Assembly: GCF_900446215.1 (NCBI RefSeq)
Contig: NZ_UAQZ01000013.1
Span: forward strand, 186,001-250,000
Direction: 5' to 3'
DNA length: 64,000 nucleotides
Source of the DNA: Burkholderia cenocepacia
Lineage (GTDB): Bacteria > Pseudomonadota > Gammaproteobacteria > Burkholderiales > Burkholderiaceae
This document shows positions 9,283-16,834 of this stretch, one piece after another (within the stretch, counting starts at the first letter, position 1; every line of letters begins with the position of its first letter). The notes beneath the pieces are model-generated. The model had not been told where the DNA came from and ran no database searches. It saw only the letters and a program-made list of their open reading frames with translations. Both the position numbers and the translations under genes were made by a program.

Positions 9283-10698
9283 TTAGAATGCATTGCGCCC
9301 GATGAAGCCGCGCACCACCGTCATCAGGATGATCTTGATGTCGAACCAGAAACTCCAGTTCTGCATGTAGAACAGATCGAACTTCACGCGCGCCTCCATC
9401 GCCTCGACCTTGCGCGTTTCGCCACGATAGCCGTTCACCTGCGCCCATCCGGTGATGCCGGGCCGCACGCGGTAGCGGTACATGTAGCAATCGATCAGTT
9501 GCCGATAGAGGTCGTCGTGTTCGATCGCGTGCGGACGCGGGCCGACCACCGACATCTGCCCGAACAGCACGTTGAAGAACTGCGGCAGCTCGTCGAGCGA
9601 CGTGCGCCGCAGGAATGCGCCGACACGCGTGATGCGCGAATCGTTGCGCGACGCCTGCCGCACCACGCCCGGCTGCACGCGGTGCACGCGCATCGTCCGG
9701 AACTTCAGGATATGGAACTCGCGGCCGTCGACGCCCTTGCGGCGCTGCTTGAACAGCACCGGCCCCGGCGACGACAGCTTGACCGCGATCGCCACCATCG
9801 TCAGCAGCGGCAGCAACGGAATCAGCACGCCGAACGCGAACAGCCGGTCGAACGCGAACTTGGCCCATAGCTCCGGCGCGGCGCGCGGCGTGGTCGCGAG
9901 ATTGATCGCCGGCATGCCGAGCAGGTCGGTCGCGGAGCGATCGACGACCGCCATCTGCCGCACGTCGGGCAATAGCCGCAACTCGACGAACTCGTCGCGC
10001 AATTCGCGCACGATGCGCTGGATCCGCCACTCGTGCGACATCGGCAGCGTGAGCCAGACCTCGTCGATGTCGCCGCCCCGAATCAGGTCGCGCAACGTGG
10101 GCCAGTCGTCGATCACCGGCACGCCGCCGATGCCGCCCGCGGCGGTCTGCGCATCGTCGTCGAATACGCACGCGGCCACGAACGGGCCATTCGGCGCGCG
10201 CTGCATCCGCTCGATCGCCACCCGCCCGTAGCCGGTTGCGCCGACGACGGCGACGCGACGTTGCCGCCCCCGCGGATCGCCGCGCGTCAGCGCGAACGCC
10301 AGCAACGCCGCGCGGCCGAGCAGCAGCGCCGCGTCACCGGCGAGCACCGTGCGCACGATCCAGCGGGTCGTGACGGTGCCGCCGCGATTCATGATCCACA
10401 TCGTGCCGGCCACCGTCAGCACGCTCGCGCACACCACCGCCACCAGCGTGTGCGTCAGCGGGTGCGCGCCGCCCTGCACCGCGACGCCGCCGCGCACGGT
10501 GCGCAGGTAGCGCGGCAGCAGCGCCACCGTCAGCACGCACAGCAGCGCGATCGCGCCGCGCTGCGCGTCGGACAGCGCATGCCAGCCGAGACCCGACGCA
10601 GCCAGCGCGACGAGCGCGCCGGCCAGCACGAGCACGACGTCGGCCGCCGCGATCGCGGCGCGCCGCATCGCATTCGTTCCACCGGACATCGACTGCAT
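9283..10698 (-). CDS. Undecaprenyl-phosphate glucose/galactose phosphotransferase (polyprenyl glycosylphosphotransferase)
   Basis: This inner-membrane enzyme starts exopolysaccharide repeat-unit assembly by moving a hexose-1-phosphate from a nucleotide sugar onto undecaprenyl phosphate. The product (471 aa) has several N-terminal membrane segments, a central Rossmann-like region (VAVVGATGYGRVAIERM), and the C-terminal catalytic sugar-transferase domain. That domain includes FKQRRKGVDGREFHILKF, RRTSLDELPQFFNVL, GPRPHAIEHD and RPGITGWAQVNGYRGET. The ATG at 10698 lies just after the upstream Crp/Fnr stop, so the two are co-transcribed. It resembles the WbaP/BceB/ExoY class, and the exact sugar is not readable. 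Confidence 0.92.
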   Translation of the reverse strand: MQSMSGGTNAMRRAAIAAADVVLVLAGALVALAASGLGWHALSDAQRGAIALLCVLTVALLPRYLRTVRGGVAVQGGAHPLTHTLVAVVCASVLTVAGTMWIMNRGGTVTTRWIVRTVLAGDAALLLGRAALLAFALTRGDPRGRQRRVAVVGATGYGRVAIERMQRAPNGPFVAACVFDDDAQTAAGGIGGVPVIDDWPTLRDLIRGGDIDEVWLTLPMSHEWRIQRIVRELRDEFVELRLLPDVRQMAVVDRSATDLLGMPAINLATTPRAAPELWAKFAFDRLFAFGVLIPLLPLLTMVAIAVKLSSPGPVLFKQRRKGVDGREFHILKFRTMRVHRVQPGVVRQASRNDSRITRVGAFLRRTSLDELPQFFNVLFGQMSVVGPRPHAIEHDDLYRQLIDCYMYRYRVRPGITGWAQVNGYRGETRKVEAMEARVKFDLFYMQNWSFWFDIKIILMTVVRGFIGRNAF

Positions 10699-10700
10699 CG

Positions 10701-11483
10701 TCACGCACCGTGCGCCGGGAAACCGCAACGCCCTTCCGGCATGCGCGGGCGAACCGTCGCCGGCCTCGTATTCCCGCGCGTGCCGAGCAGCCGGCGATAG
10801 TCCGCGCGAATCAGGTCGTAGCATTCGCACGCGTGATGTTCGAGGCCATCGCGGTCGAGCACCGTGATGCGGCCGCGGCGCTGCCGGATCAGGCCGGCTT
10901 CCTGCAGGTTCCCGGCCGCTTCCGTCACGCCTTCGCGCCGCACGCCGAGCATGTTCGCGATCGTCTGCTGGGTGACGGTCAGCTCGTCGCCGTCGATCCG
11001 GTCGTGCGCGAGCAGCAGCCAGCGGCTGAGTTGCTCGCTGACCGAATGGTGCCGATTGCACAGTGCGCTGCGCGAGATCTGCGCCATCGTCGCCTGGCAG
11101 GTGTTGAGCAGCAGCCGATAGGTCTGCGGCGACCGCTCGAACTCGGCGCGCATCACGCAACTCGGCACGCGATACGCCATCCCGCCGATCCGCACCTCGA
11201 CCCGACTCGACGCGGCGACGCCGCCGACCAGCGTGCCCAACCCGACCACGCCCTCGCGGCCGACCACCGCCACCTCGACCATCGCGCCGTCTTCCATCAG
11301 GTGCTGGACCGACATCATCGCCGTCGTCGGAAAGTGCAGATGACGCATCGGCTCGCCGACCCGGTCGAGCATCCCGGCCTTGATCCTGACCAGTTCGAGA
11401 TGCGGTGCGATGGTGCGGATGCTGTCCTCCGGGAGGGCAGCAAGGATGGCATTCGCCGAGTAGCTCGAGTGAAGATGAAGCAT
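10701..11483 (-). CDS. Crp/Fnr family transcriptional regulator upstream of sugar transferase
   Basis: A 260-aa regulator with an N-terminal cyclic-nucleotide-binding-like beta-roll and a C-terminal winged helix (recognition segment MLGVRREGVTEAAGNLQEAGLI). The start at 11483 follows an AAGGGA ribosome site. It shares length and layout with the divergent BerA-like regulator 0.9 kb away, and both carry a CNRHH or CSRHH segment before the DNA-binding domain, so they look like paralogues. The beta-roll lacks an obvious cAMP-binding phosphate cassette. The adjacent sugar transferase is its likely co-regulated partner. A sigma54-type promoter lies upstream at 11660-11676. Confidence 0.9.
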   Translation of the reverse strand: MLHLHSSYSANAILAALPEDSIRTIAPHLELVRIKAGMLDRVGEPMRHLHFPTTAMMSVQHLMEDGAMVEVAVVGREGVVGLGTLVGGVAASSRVEVRIGGMAYRVPSCVMRAEFERSPQTYRLLLNTCQATMAQISRSALCNRHHSVSEQLSRWLLLAHDRIDGDELTVTQQTIANMLGVRREGVTEAAGNLQEAGLIRQRRGRITVLDRDGLEHHACECYDLIRADYRRLLGTRGNTRPATVRPRMPEGRCGFPAHGA

Positions 11484-11659
11484 GTCTGTATCCCTTTTAT
11501 TGTCCGCGCCGCCTGCAGCCGCGTGCACGGAACTCGTTATCGCGATGCGCGCCCGGACATTGACAGCGGTTGCGGCCCACAACCCTGAATCCGACTGACC
11601 ATCGGCTTGTCATCGCCGGATTGAGTCGACTGTCCCGTTTCGACACGCCAGCCCGAATA

Positions 11660-11676
11660 AGCGATTTACGTGCCAA
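11660..11676 (-). promoter_or_regulatory. Sigma54-type (-24/-12) promoter candidate for Crp/Fnr-sugar transferase operon
   Basis: On the minus strand the sequence reads TTGGCACGTAAATCGCT. The -24 element TTGGCACG is perfect and the GG-N10-GC spacing is exact; the -12 has CGC instead of TGC. Transcription would begin near 11649, giving a 5' leader of about 165 nt to the start at 11483. Confidence 0.65.
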
Positions 11677-12198
11677 TAGCCGTCCATCCTTAATATATGA
11701 ATCACGTCCGATTTAGCGCACCCGAATAACCGTCCCCAAAATCAAAAAAACGTCTCATTTCCGGACACTCCTCCACGCAACGGACACAGCGCACATTCGA
11801 CTGATCAATTCCCGTGCATCGGCCGCGGGCGATCGGAGGACGGCCGCGACGCTTACCGTTCAAATACTTACAGCCGATTTTCAATTGTTTCCGTGATGTG
11901 CAGCGCAGCATTTGCCGACGCGACCACACCTCACACGCTTGTTTCAAACTGTCTCAAATTTGAATCGGGACACTAATTCGAGGCTCTGTCCGCTACCGCA
12001 CACATCATGCTCAAGCCATTGATCCCAATGAAAAATCAGGCGCTCCCCGTTTATTTGTCAAATAATGTTCAATGTCGCGGGAGCCTTTCGTTGTACGATA
12101 CGCCACGTCGTTCGATTGATTCCGGTTCGACATCGAATGACAGGAAAGCGCACCAATCCATTTCCGGACAATTAATCGCTTGAAAATGAATCATTAAA

Positions 12199-12215
12199 TC
12201 GGCATAACGTTTGCA
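12199..12215 (+). promoter_or_regulatory. Sigma54-type (-24/-12) promoter candidate for BerA-like gene
   Basis: The sequence TCGGCATAACGTTTGCA has exact GG-N10-GC spacing, a good -24 (CGGCA) and a perfect -12 (TTTGCA). Predicted transcription start is near 12226, about 180 bp before the GTG at 12404. Confidence 0.72.
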
Positions 12216-12403
12216 CTGAACCGCAATCGTCAAACTTTGTGAAATGACGTAATGCGAAATTGCCCGAATTCGATTGCGTGCTAGCCTTTTTCGCCAGTAT
12301 CGTCATTCCGCTTTCGATCAACACAAGTCCGCACGATCGTGCGAAATCCCCGTTGCGGGATTCGCCGCGACGACGCGCGACCGCCACCCTGCGAGGATGC
12401 GCC

Positions 12404-13186
12404 GTGACTCACCAGGCCCCCGACGCCGTCGCGTATGCGAACGGCATGATCGAGCTTTCCCACAGCTTCGACGCCAACCGGTTTCTCGCGGCCATCGACC
12501 GCGACGAACTCGCCACGCTGACGCCCCACCTTCAACTCGTTCACCTGAAATCCGGGCAAGTGCTGTGCGAACCCGGCGAAATGCTCACGGCCGTCTACCT
12601 GCCGGTCACGACCGCGATTTCGCTGCAGTACGTGTCGTCCGGCGGCATGACGCTGGAAGTCGCGGAGATCGGCAGCGAAAGCGTGGTCTGCGACGACGTG
12701 ATCGGCGGCAGCGGCCGGATGCCGTGTCGTGCGCTCGCGTGCCGCGACGGCTTCGTCTACCGGCTCGACCGGCGCGTCTTCGCCGCCGCGTTCGACGCGT
12801 CGCCGGTGATTCGCCATCTCGTGTTCGTCTGCGTGCGGCTGCTGATGGCGCAGGTGTCGCAGATCACGTTCTGCAGCCGTCACCACGTGCTCAAACATCA
12901 GTTATGCAGATGGTTCCTGCTCGCGTTCGATCGCACGCGCAGCATCGAGATCCAGGTGACGCACAGCATGCTCGCGCAAATGCTCGGCGTGCGGCGGGAG
13001 ACGGTCACGGACGCCGCCGGCGAAATCCAGAAACTCGGCCTGATCCGGCAATACCGCAGCTCGATCGAGCTCGCGGACCTCGACGGCCTCGAAAAAATGT
13101 CGTGCGGCTGCCGCGCGATCGTGCGCGACGAGATGAAGCGCATCCTGTCGGCCGACTCGGGCGTGCCGGCCGCGTCGCGCACGTGA
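12404..13186 (+). CDS. berA: Crp/Fnr family regulator, BerA-like (c-di-GMP responsive)
   Basis: A 260-aa Crp/Fnr regulator. The GTG at 12404 is chosen because GAGGA lies six bases upstream. A later ATG at 12446 is possible, and upstream extension has no ribosome site. It has an N-terminal beta-roll sensor, a dimerisation helix (VRLLMAQVSQITFCSRHHVLKHQL) and a winged helix (MLAQMLGVRRETVTDAAGEIQKLGLI). By position and neighbours it matches, from memory, B. cenocepacia Bcam1349/BerA, which binds c-di-GMP and activates the Bep exopolysaccharide genes. The symbol is by synteny and is not proven from sequence. A sigma54-type promoter is upstream. Confidence 0.82.
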   Translation: MTHQAPDAVAYANGMIELSHSFDANRFLAAIDRDELATLTPHLQLVHLKSGQVLCEPGEMLTAVYLPVTTAISLQYVSSGGMTLEVAEIGSESVVCDDVIGGSGRMPCRALACRDGFVYRLDRRVFAAAFDASPVIRHLVFVCVRLLMAQVSQITFCSRHHVLKHQLCRWFLLAFDRTRSIEIQVTHSMLAQMLGVRRETVTDAAGEIQKLGLIRQYRSSIELADLDGLEKMSCGCRAIVRDEMKRILSADSGVPAASRT

Positions 13187-13366
13187 TCAACGTGCCGGAC
13201 CGGGACGGCGCGACGGCGCCGCCCGCGTGCAGGGTCAGCTGTTTGTAGGGTGGCGAACAGAACGCCGTGTCTGCCAATGGTCTACTGATGCCGGACTGCC
13301 GGGGGGATGTCAGCGCTTGTCGCGCGTCTGCCCGAGCGGACGACACCACGCACGCCGGAGCAGCAC

Positions 13367-13618
13367 GTGAAAAACGAAATCAGAACCATCCTGAAGCACG
13401 TCGCCCATCTCGAAGCCGCGATCGATTCGATCGGTGACGGGGACGACCTCTACGAAGCGGGCCTCTCCTCGCTCGATACGATCCAGCTGATGCTCGCGAT
13501 CGAAAAGCAGTTCAACATCGAGATTCCCGACGAGATGCTGAACCGCAACCTGTTCCGCAGCATCGACGCACTCGCGGACACGATCGCCACGCTGCAACGC
13601 ACCGAGCATTCCGCATGA
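13367..13618 (+). CDS. Acyl carrier protein (phosphopantetheine-binding)
   Basis: A small acidic carrier protein (83 aa) of the PP-binding family. The motif GLSSLDTIQLML (residues 32-43) contains the predicted phosphopantetheine serine at Ser35, with Ser in place of the usual preceding Asp. The GTG at 13367 is preferred because GGAG lies six bases before it; an ATG at 13307 has no spaced ribosome site. Its stop overlaps the next ATG (ATGA). Its neighbour two genes on is an amino-acid:carrier-protein ligase, so it is the likely acceptor of an amino acid rather than a fatty-acid-synthesis ACP. Confidence 0.88.
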   Translation: MKNEIRTILKHVAHLEAAIDSIGDGDDLYEAGLSSLDTIQLMLAIEKQFNIEIPDEMLNRNLFRSIDALADTIATLQRTEHSA

Positions 13619-14811
13619 GCGCGCTGCTACCCGAACTCGCGCCCGACAGCGATTCGCATCGGCTCGACGAGGCCGCGCATGCGGTCGCACAGATCGCCGC
13701 CCAGCATGCCGATGCGGTCGATCGCGACGCGCGCTGCCCGGTCGAGGCGATCGAGGCGATGCGCGCGCGCCGCCTGCTCGGCGCGATGGTGCCGACCCAT
13801 CTCGGCGGCGCTGGCGCGTCGCTGGAAGGCATCGCGTCGGCCTGCTCGATCCTCGGCCAGGCCTGTGCATCGTCGGCGATGGTGTTCGCGATGCACCAGA
13901 TCCAGGTCGCCTGCATCGTCAATCACGCCGCCGACCAGGGCTGGCACAAGCTGTTCCTGCAACAGCTCGTGCGTCACCAGTGGCTGCTCGCCTCGGCCAC
14001 GTCGGAAGACGGCGTCGGCGGCAACCTGCGCGCGAGCCAGTGCGCCCTCGAAACCGACGGCGGCGGGTTCCGGCTGCACAAATCCGCGCCGACGATCTCG
14101 TACGGCGACTATGCCGACGGCATTCTCGCGACCGCGCGACGCGATGCGGACGCGCCGGCTTCCGAGCAGGTGCTCGTCACGCTGCTGCGCGACGGCTATA
14201 CGCTCACGCGCCGCGGCGAATGGGACACGCTCGGCATGCGCGGCACCTGCAGCAACGGCTTCGTGCTCGACGCGCAAGGCGCCGCCGTGCAATGCCTGCC
14301 GGTGCCGTTCGCGAAGATCGCCGAAGAAACGATGGTGCCGGTCTCGCACATCCTGTGGGCCGCGGTGTGGATCGGCGTCGCCGGCGACGCGTTCCATCGC
14401 GCGCACCAGTTTTTCCGCGCGCAGGCGCGCCAGACCGACGGCGCACCGTCGCCCGCCGCGCGGCGCATCGCCGAATCGCTCGCGCTGATGCAGGCGATGC
14501 AGGCCCGCGTCGACAACGTGCTGCGCCTCCACGCGAACGCGTCGGCCCGCTCGTGGTCGGCCGGCATGGCCTGGGCCGCCGAGATCAATACGCTGAAGAC
14601 CTACGTGTCGGCAACCGCGCTCGAAGTCGCGCACCAGGCGATGATGATCTGCGGGATGGCCGGCTACAAGCAAGGCACGCCGTTCAGCATCGGCCGCCAC
14701 ATTCGCGACCTGCACGCGGCGCCGCTGATGATCAGCAACGACCGCATTGCCGCCAACACTGCGAGCCTGTTGCTCGCGCTGCGTCCTGCGACGCTGGAGA
14801 AACATACGTGA
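13615..14811 (+). CDS. Acyl-CoA dehydrogenase family flavoprotein
   Basis: A 398-aa protein with the acyl-CoA dehydrogenase fold: an N-terminal helical domain, a middle beta-domain (QWLLASATSEDGVGGN) and a C-terminal helical domain ending with the AGYKQGTPFSIGRHIRDLHAAPLMISND segment. In carrier-protein pathways members of this superfamily oxidise thioester-bound aminoacyl groups, for example prolyl-carrier dehydrogenases. Here, between a carrier protein and an amino-acid:carrier-protein ligase, oxidation of a carrier-bound amino acid is a plausible inference. It overlaps both neighbours by four bases, so the five genes are translationally coupled. Confidence 0.88.
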   Translation: MSALLPELAPDSDSHRLDEAAHAVAQIAAQHADAVDRDARCPVEAIEAMRARRLLGAMVPTHLGGAGASLEGIASACSILGQACASSAMVFAMHQIQVACIVNHAADQGWHKLFLQQLVRHQWLLASATSEDGVGGNLRASQCALETDGGGFRLHKSAPTISYGDYADGILATARRDADAPASEQVLVTLLRDGYTLTRRGEWDTLGMRGTCSNGFVLDAQGAAVQCLPVPFAKIAEETMVPVSHILWAAVWIGVAGDAFHRAHQFFRAQARQTDGAPSPAARRIAESLALMQAMQARVDNVLRLHANASARSWSAGMAWAAEINTLKTYVSATALEVAHQAMMICGMAGYKQGTPFSIGRHIRDLHAAPLMISNDRIAANTASLLLALRPATLEKHT

Positions 14812-15782
14812 ACGATCGCCTCGCCGTGCCCTCCGCCGCCTCCGCTCCCGCCGACGCACCGCTCGACCGCGCGGGCGTCAATCCGCTGCGCGACGCGCTG
14901 ATCGACGCGGGCCTGCTGGTCTCGACCGGCATCCAGGGCCTGTTCGGTCGCAGCGAACGATTCGAGCGCGTGGTCGAGGCGCTCGACGCGTTCGTCACGC
15001 GCGTCGGCGCCGACCAGCAGGCCGAAGTGCTGCGCTTCCCGCCGGCGATGAGCCGCACCGAGTTCGAGCGCAGCGAATACATGAAGAGCTTCCCGCAACT
15101 GGCGGGCAGCGTGCATGCGTTCTGCGGCGACGAGCGCCAGCATCAGCGCGTGCTGCAATGCCTCGATCGCGGCGACGACTGGACCGAAAGCCAGAAGCCG
15201 ACCTACGTCGTGATGACACCGGCCGCGTGCTACCCCGTGTATCCCGTCGTCGCCCGCGCGGGCGCGCTGCCCGCCGACGGCCGGATCGTCGACGTGTTCT
15301 CGTACTGCTTCCGTCACGAACCGTCGCTCGACCCGACCCGCATGCAGTTGTTCCGGATGCGCGAATACGTGCGGATCGGCACGCCCGAGCAGATCGTCTC
15401 GTTCCGCGAGACGTGGATCGAGCGCGGCACGCGGATGATCGAAGCGCTACGCCTGCCGAATGCGATCGATCTCGCGAACGACCCGTTCTTCGGGCGCGGC
15501 GGCAAGATCGTCGCGAACAGCCAGCGCGAGCAGAACCTGAAATTCGAGCTGCTGATCCCGATCGAGCACGACGACCGCCAGACCGCGTGCCTGAGCTTCA
15601 ACTACCACATGGACCACTTCGGGCTGCTGTGGGACATCCGCACCGCGACGGGCGACGTCGCGCACACGGGCTGCGTCGGCTTCGGCCTCGAGCGGCTCAC
15701 GCTCGCGCTGTTCCGCCACCATGGCTTCGACATCGACGCATGGCCGCGCGAGGTTCGCGACGTGCTGTGGGGTACGCGATGA
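14808..15782 (+). CDS. Amino acid:[carrier-protein] ligase (class II seryl-tRNA-synthetase homologue)
   Basis: A 324-aa class II aminoacyl-tRNA-synthetase-like protein without the N-terminal tRNA-binding coiled coil. Motif 2 (FSYCFRHEPS...FRMREYVRIG) and motif 3 (GFGLERLTLALF) are clear. Cys141, Glu186 and Cys289 are spaced as, from memory, the zinc ligands Cys131, Glu176 and Cys279 of Bradyrhizobium Bll0957, which loads glycine or alanine onto a carrier protein. The GTG at 14808 overlaps the preceding stop (GTGA). Expected reaction: amino acid plus ATP plus holo-carrier protein gives aminoacyl-S-carrier protein. The amino acid cannot be read from sequence. Confidence 0.9.
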   Translation: MNDRLAVPSAASAPADAPLDRAGVNPLRDALIDAGLLVSTGIQGLFGRSERFERVVEALDAFVTRVGADQQAEVLRFPPAMSRTEFERSEYMKSFPQLAGSVHAFCGDERQHQRVLQCLDRGDDWTESQKPTYVVMTPAACYPVYPVVARAGALPADGRIVDVFSYCFRHEPSLDPTRMQLFRMREYVRIGTPEQIVSFRETWIERGTRMIEALRLPNAIDLANDPFFGRGGKIVANSQREQNLKFELLIPIEHDDRQTACLSFNYHMDHFGLLWDIRTATGDVAHTGCVGFGLERLTLALFRHHGFDIDAWPREVRDVLWGTR

Positions 15783-16834
15783 GGTTCGTTTCCCGCGACG
15801 GCGAAGACGCGTCGTTCGAGGACGTGCGCCACCGCGCGCGCCACTACCGGCCGCACCCGCTGCACAGTCAGGAGATGGTCTGGAAGCAGACCAACTGCTA
15901 TGTCGACATGTGGCTCGAGGTGCTCCGGTGGTGGGGCCTCAATCCGTACGCGGCGCTGCCGTTCACGATCGCGCTCGACTTCGAGGGCGATCAGTTCACG
16001 TTCTTCAAGTTTCCGCACGACGAACTGGAGCGGCTCTACGGGATCGTCGTGCAGGAACATTCGATCTACGAGCCGCTCGACCAGCACATCGAGACGCAGG
16101 TCGCGCGCGGCCATCTGATGATCGTCGAGGTCGATGCGTGGTTCCTGCCCGATACGCGCGGCAGCAGCTACCGCGCGCAGCACACGAAGACGACGATCGG
16201 CATCGACGCGATCGACCGCGAGAAGCAGCAGATCGGCTACTTCCACAACAGCGGCTATTACGTCGCCGAGGATTTCGATTACAACGGGCTCGTCGGCGGC
16301 AGTTCGCCGATGACGCTGCCGCCGTACGTCGAATGCGCGAAGCGGCGCTTTGCGCCGCTCGACGAACGCGCGCTCTGCGAAGCGTCGCTGGCCGCGTTGC
16401 AGCGTCACCTGCGGCGCCTGCCGGTCGTCGATCCGATCGCGGCATTCCGCCGGCAGTTGCAGGCCGACGCGCCCATCCTCGCGGAAGCGCCGCTCGAGCA
16501 TTTCCATGCGTACTCGTTCAATTCGGTGCGGCAGCTCGGCGCGAATTTCGAACTGTTCGGCCACTATGCCCGCTGGCTGCAGGCAAGCGGCTGCACCGGG
16601 CCGTTCGCCGAGATCCGCGCCGCGTGCGATCGCATCGCGTCGGAAGCGATGGTGCTCGAATTCCGGCTCGCACGCGCGTGCGCGCGCGGCAAGGAAGAGC
16701 GCGGCGATTCGACGCTCGAGGCGATCGAGGCCGCGTACACCGACCTCGTCGCGTGCGCGCGGCAGATCGGTGCGCCGCTGCGGCACGTGACACCCGTGCG
16801 CTACGACACGGCACCCGTGTCGGTCATGCGGTGA
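15779..16834 (+). CDS. DUF1839 family protein (possible aminoacyl transferase)
   Basis: A 351-aa DUF1839 protein. The N-terminal region has QTNCYVDMW (Cys40), VEVDAWFLPDTRG (about residues 116-128), YRAQHTKTTI (His135) and YFHNSGYY. This layout resembles papain/C39-like proteins such as the BtrH N-terminal domain, which moves an aminoacyl group from a carrier protein to butirosin. That resemblance is from memory and the function is an inference, but it would complete a load-oxidise-transfer cassette with the three upstream genes. The start overlaps the ligase stop (ATGA). Confidence 0.85.
   Translation: MRFVSRDGEDASFEDVRHRARHYRPHPLHSQEMVWKQTNCYVDMWLEVLRWWGLNPYAALPFTIALDFEGDQFTFFKFPHDELERLYGIVVQEHSIYEPLDQHIETQVARGHLMIVEVDAWFLPDTRGSSYRAQHTKTTIGIDAIDREKQQIGYFHNSGYYVAEDFDYNGLVGGSSPMTLPPYVECAKRRFAPLDERALCEASLAALQRHLRRLPVVDPIAAFRRQLQADAPILAEAPLEHFHAYSFNSVRQLGANFELFGHYARWLQASGCTGPFAEIRAACDRIASEAMVLEFRLARACARGKEERGDSTLEAIEAAYTDLVACARQIGAPLRHVTPVRYDTAPVSVMR

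Larger units (their letters stand above)
11484..12403. other. AT-rich divergent regulatory region between two Crp/Fnr genes
   Basis: About 920 bp, clearly richer in A and T than its surroundings, with no credible gene. It contains two divergent sigma54-type promoter candidates (11660-11676 minus and 12199-12215 plus). It also has inverted repeats such as TTCAAA...TTTGAA (11943-11963) and TTCGAT...ATCGAA (12111-12136), which could be activator or Crp/Fnr sites. Confidence 0.6.

Noticed and set aside
11702..11947. 81-codon minus-strand ORF in the AT-rich regulatory region
   Set aside because: No ribosome site, Arg/Cys-rich composition without any family pattern, and it overlaps the regulatory sequence between the two Crp/Fnr genes.
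13251..13265. TGGCGAACAGAACGC upstream of the ACP gene as a sigma54 promoter
   Set aside because: The spacing is right but the -12 (ACGC) has two mismatches and the -24 lacks the final C, so it is too weak to call.
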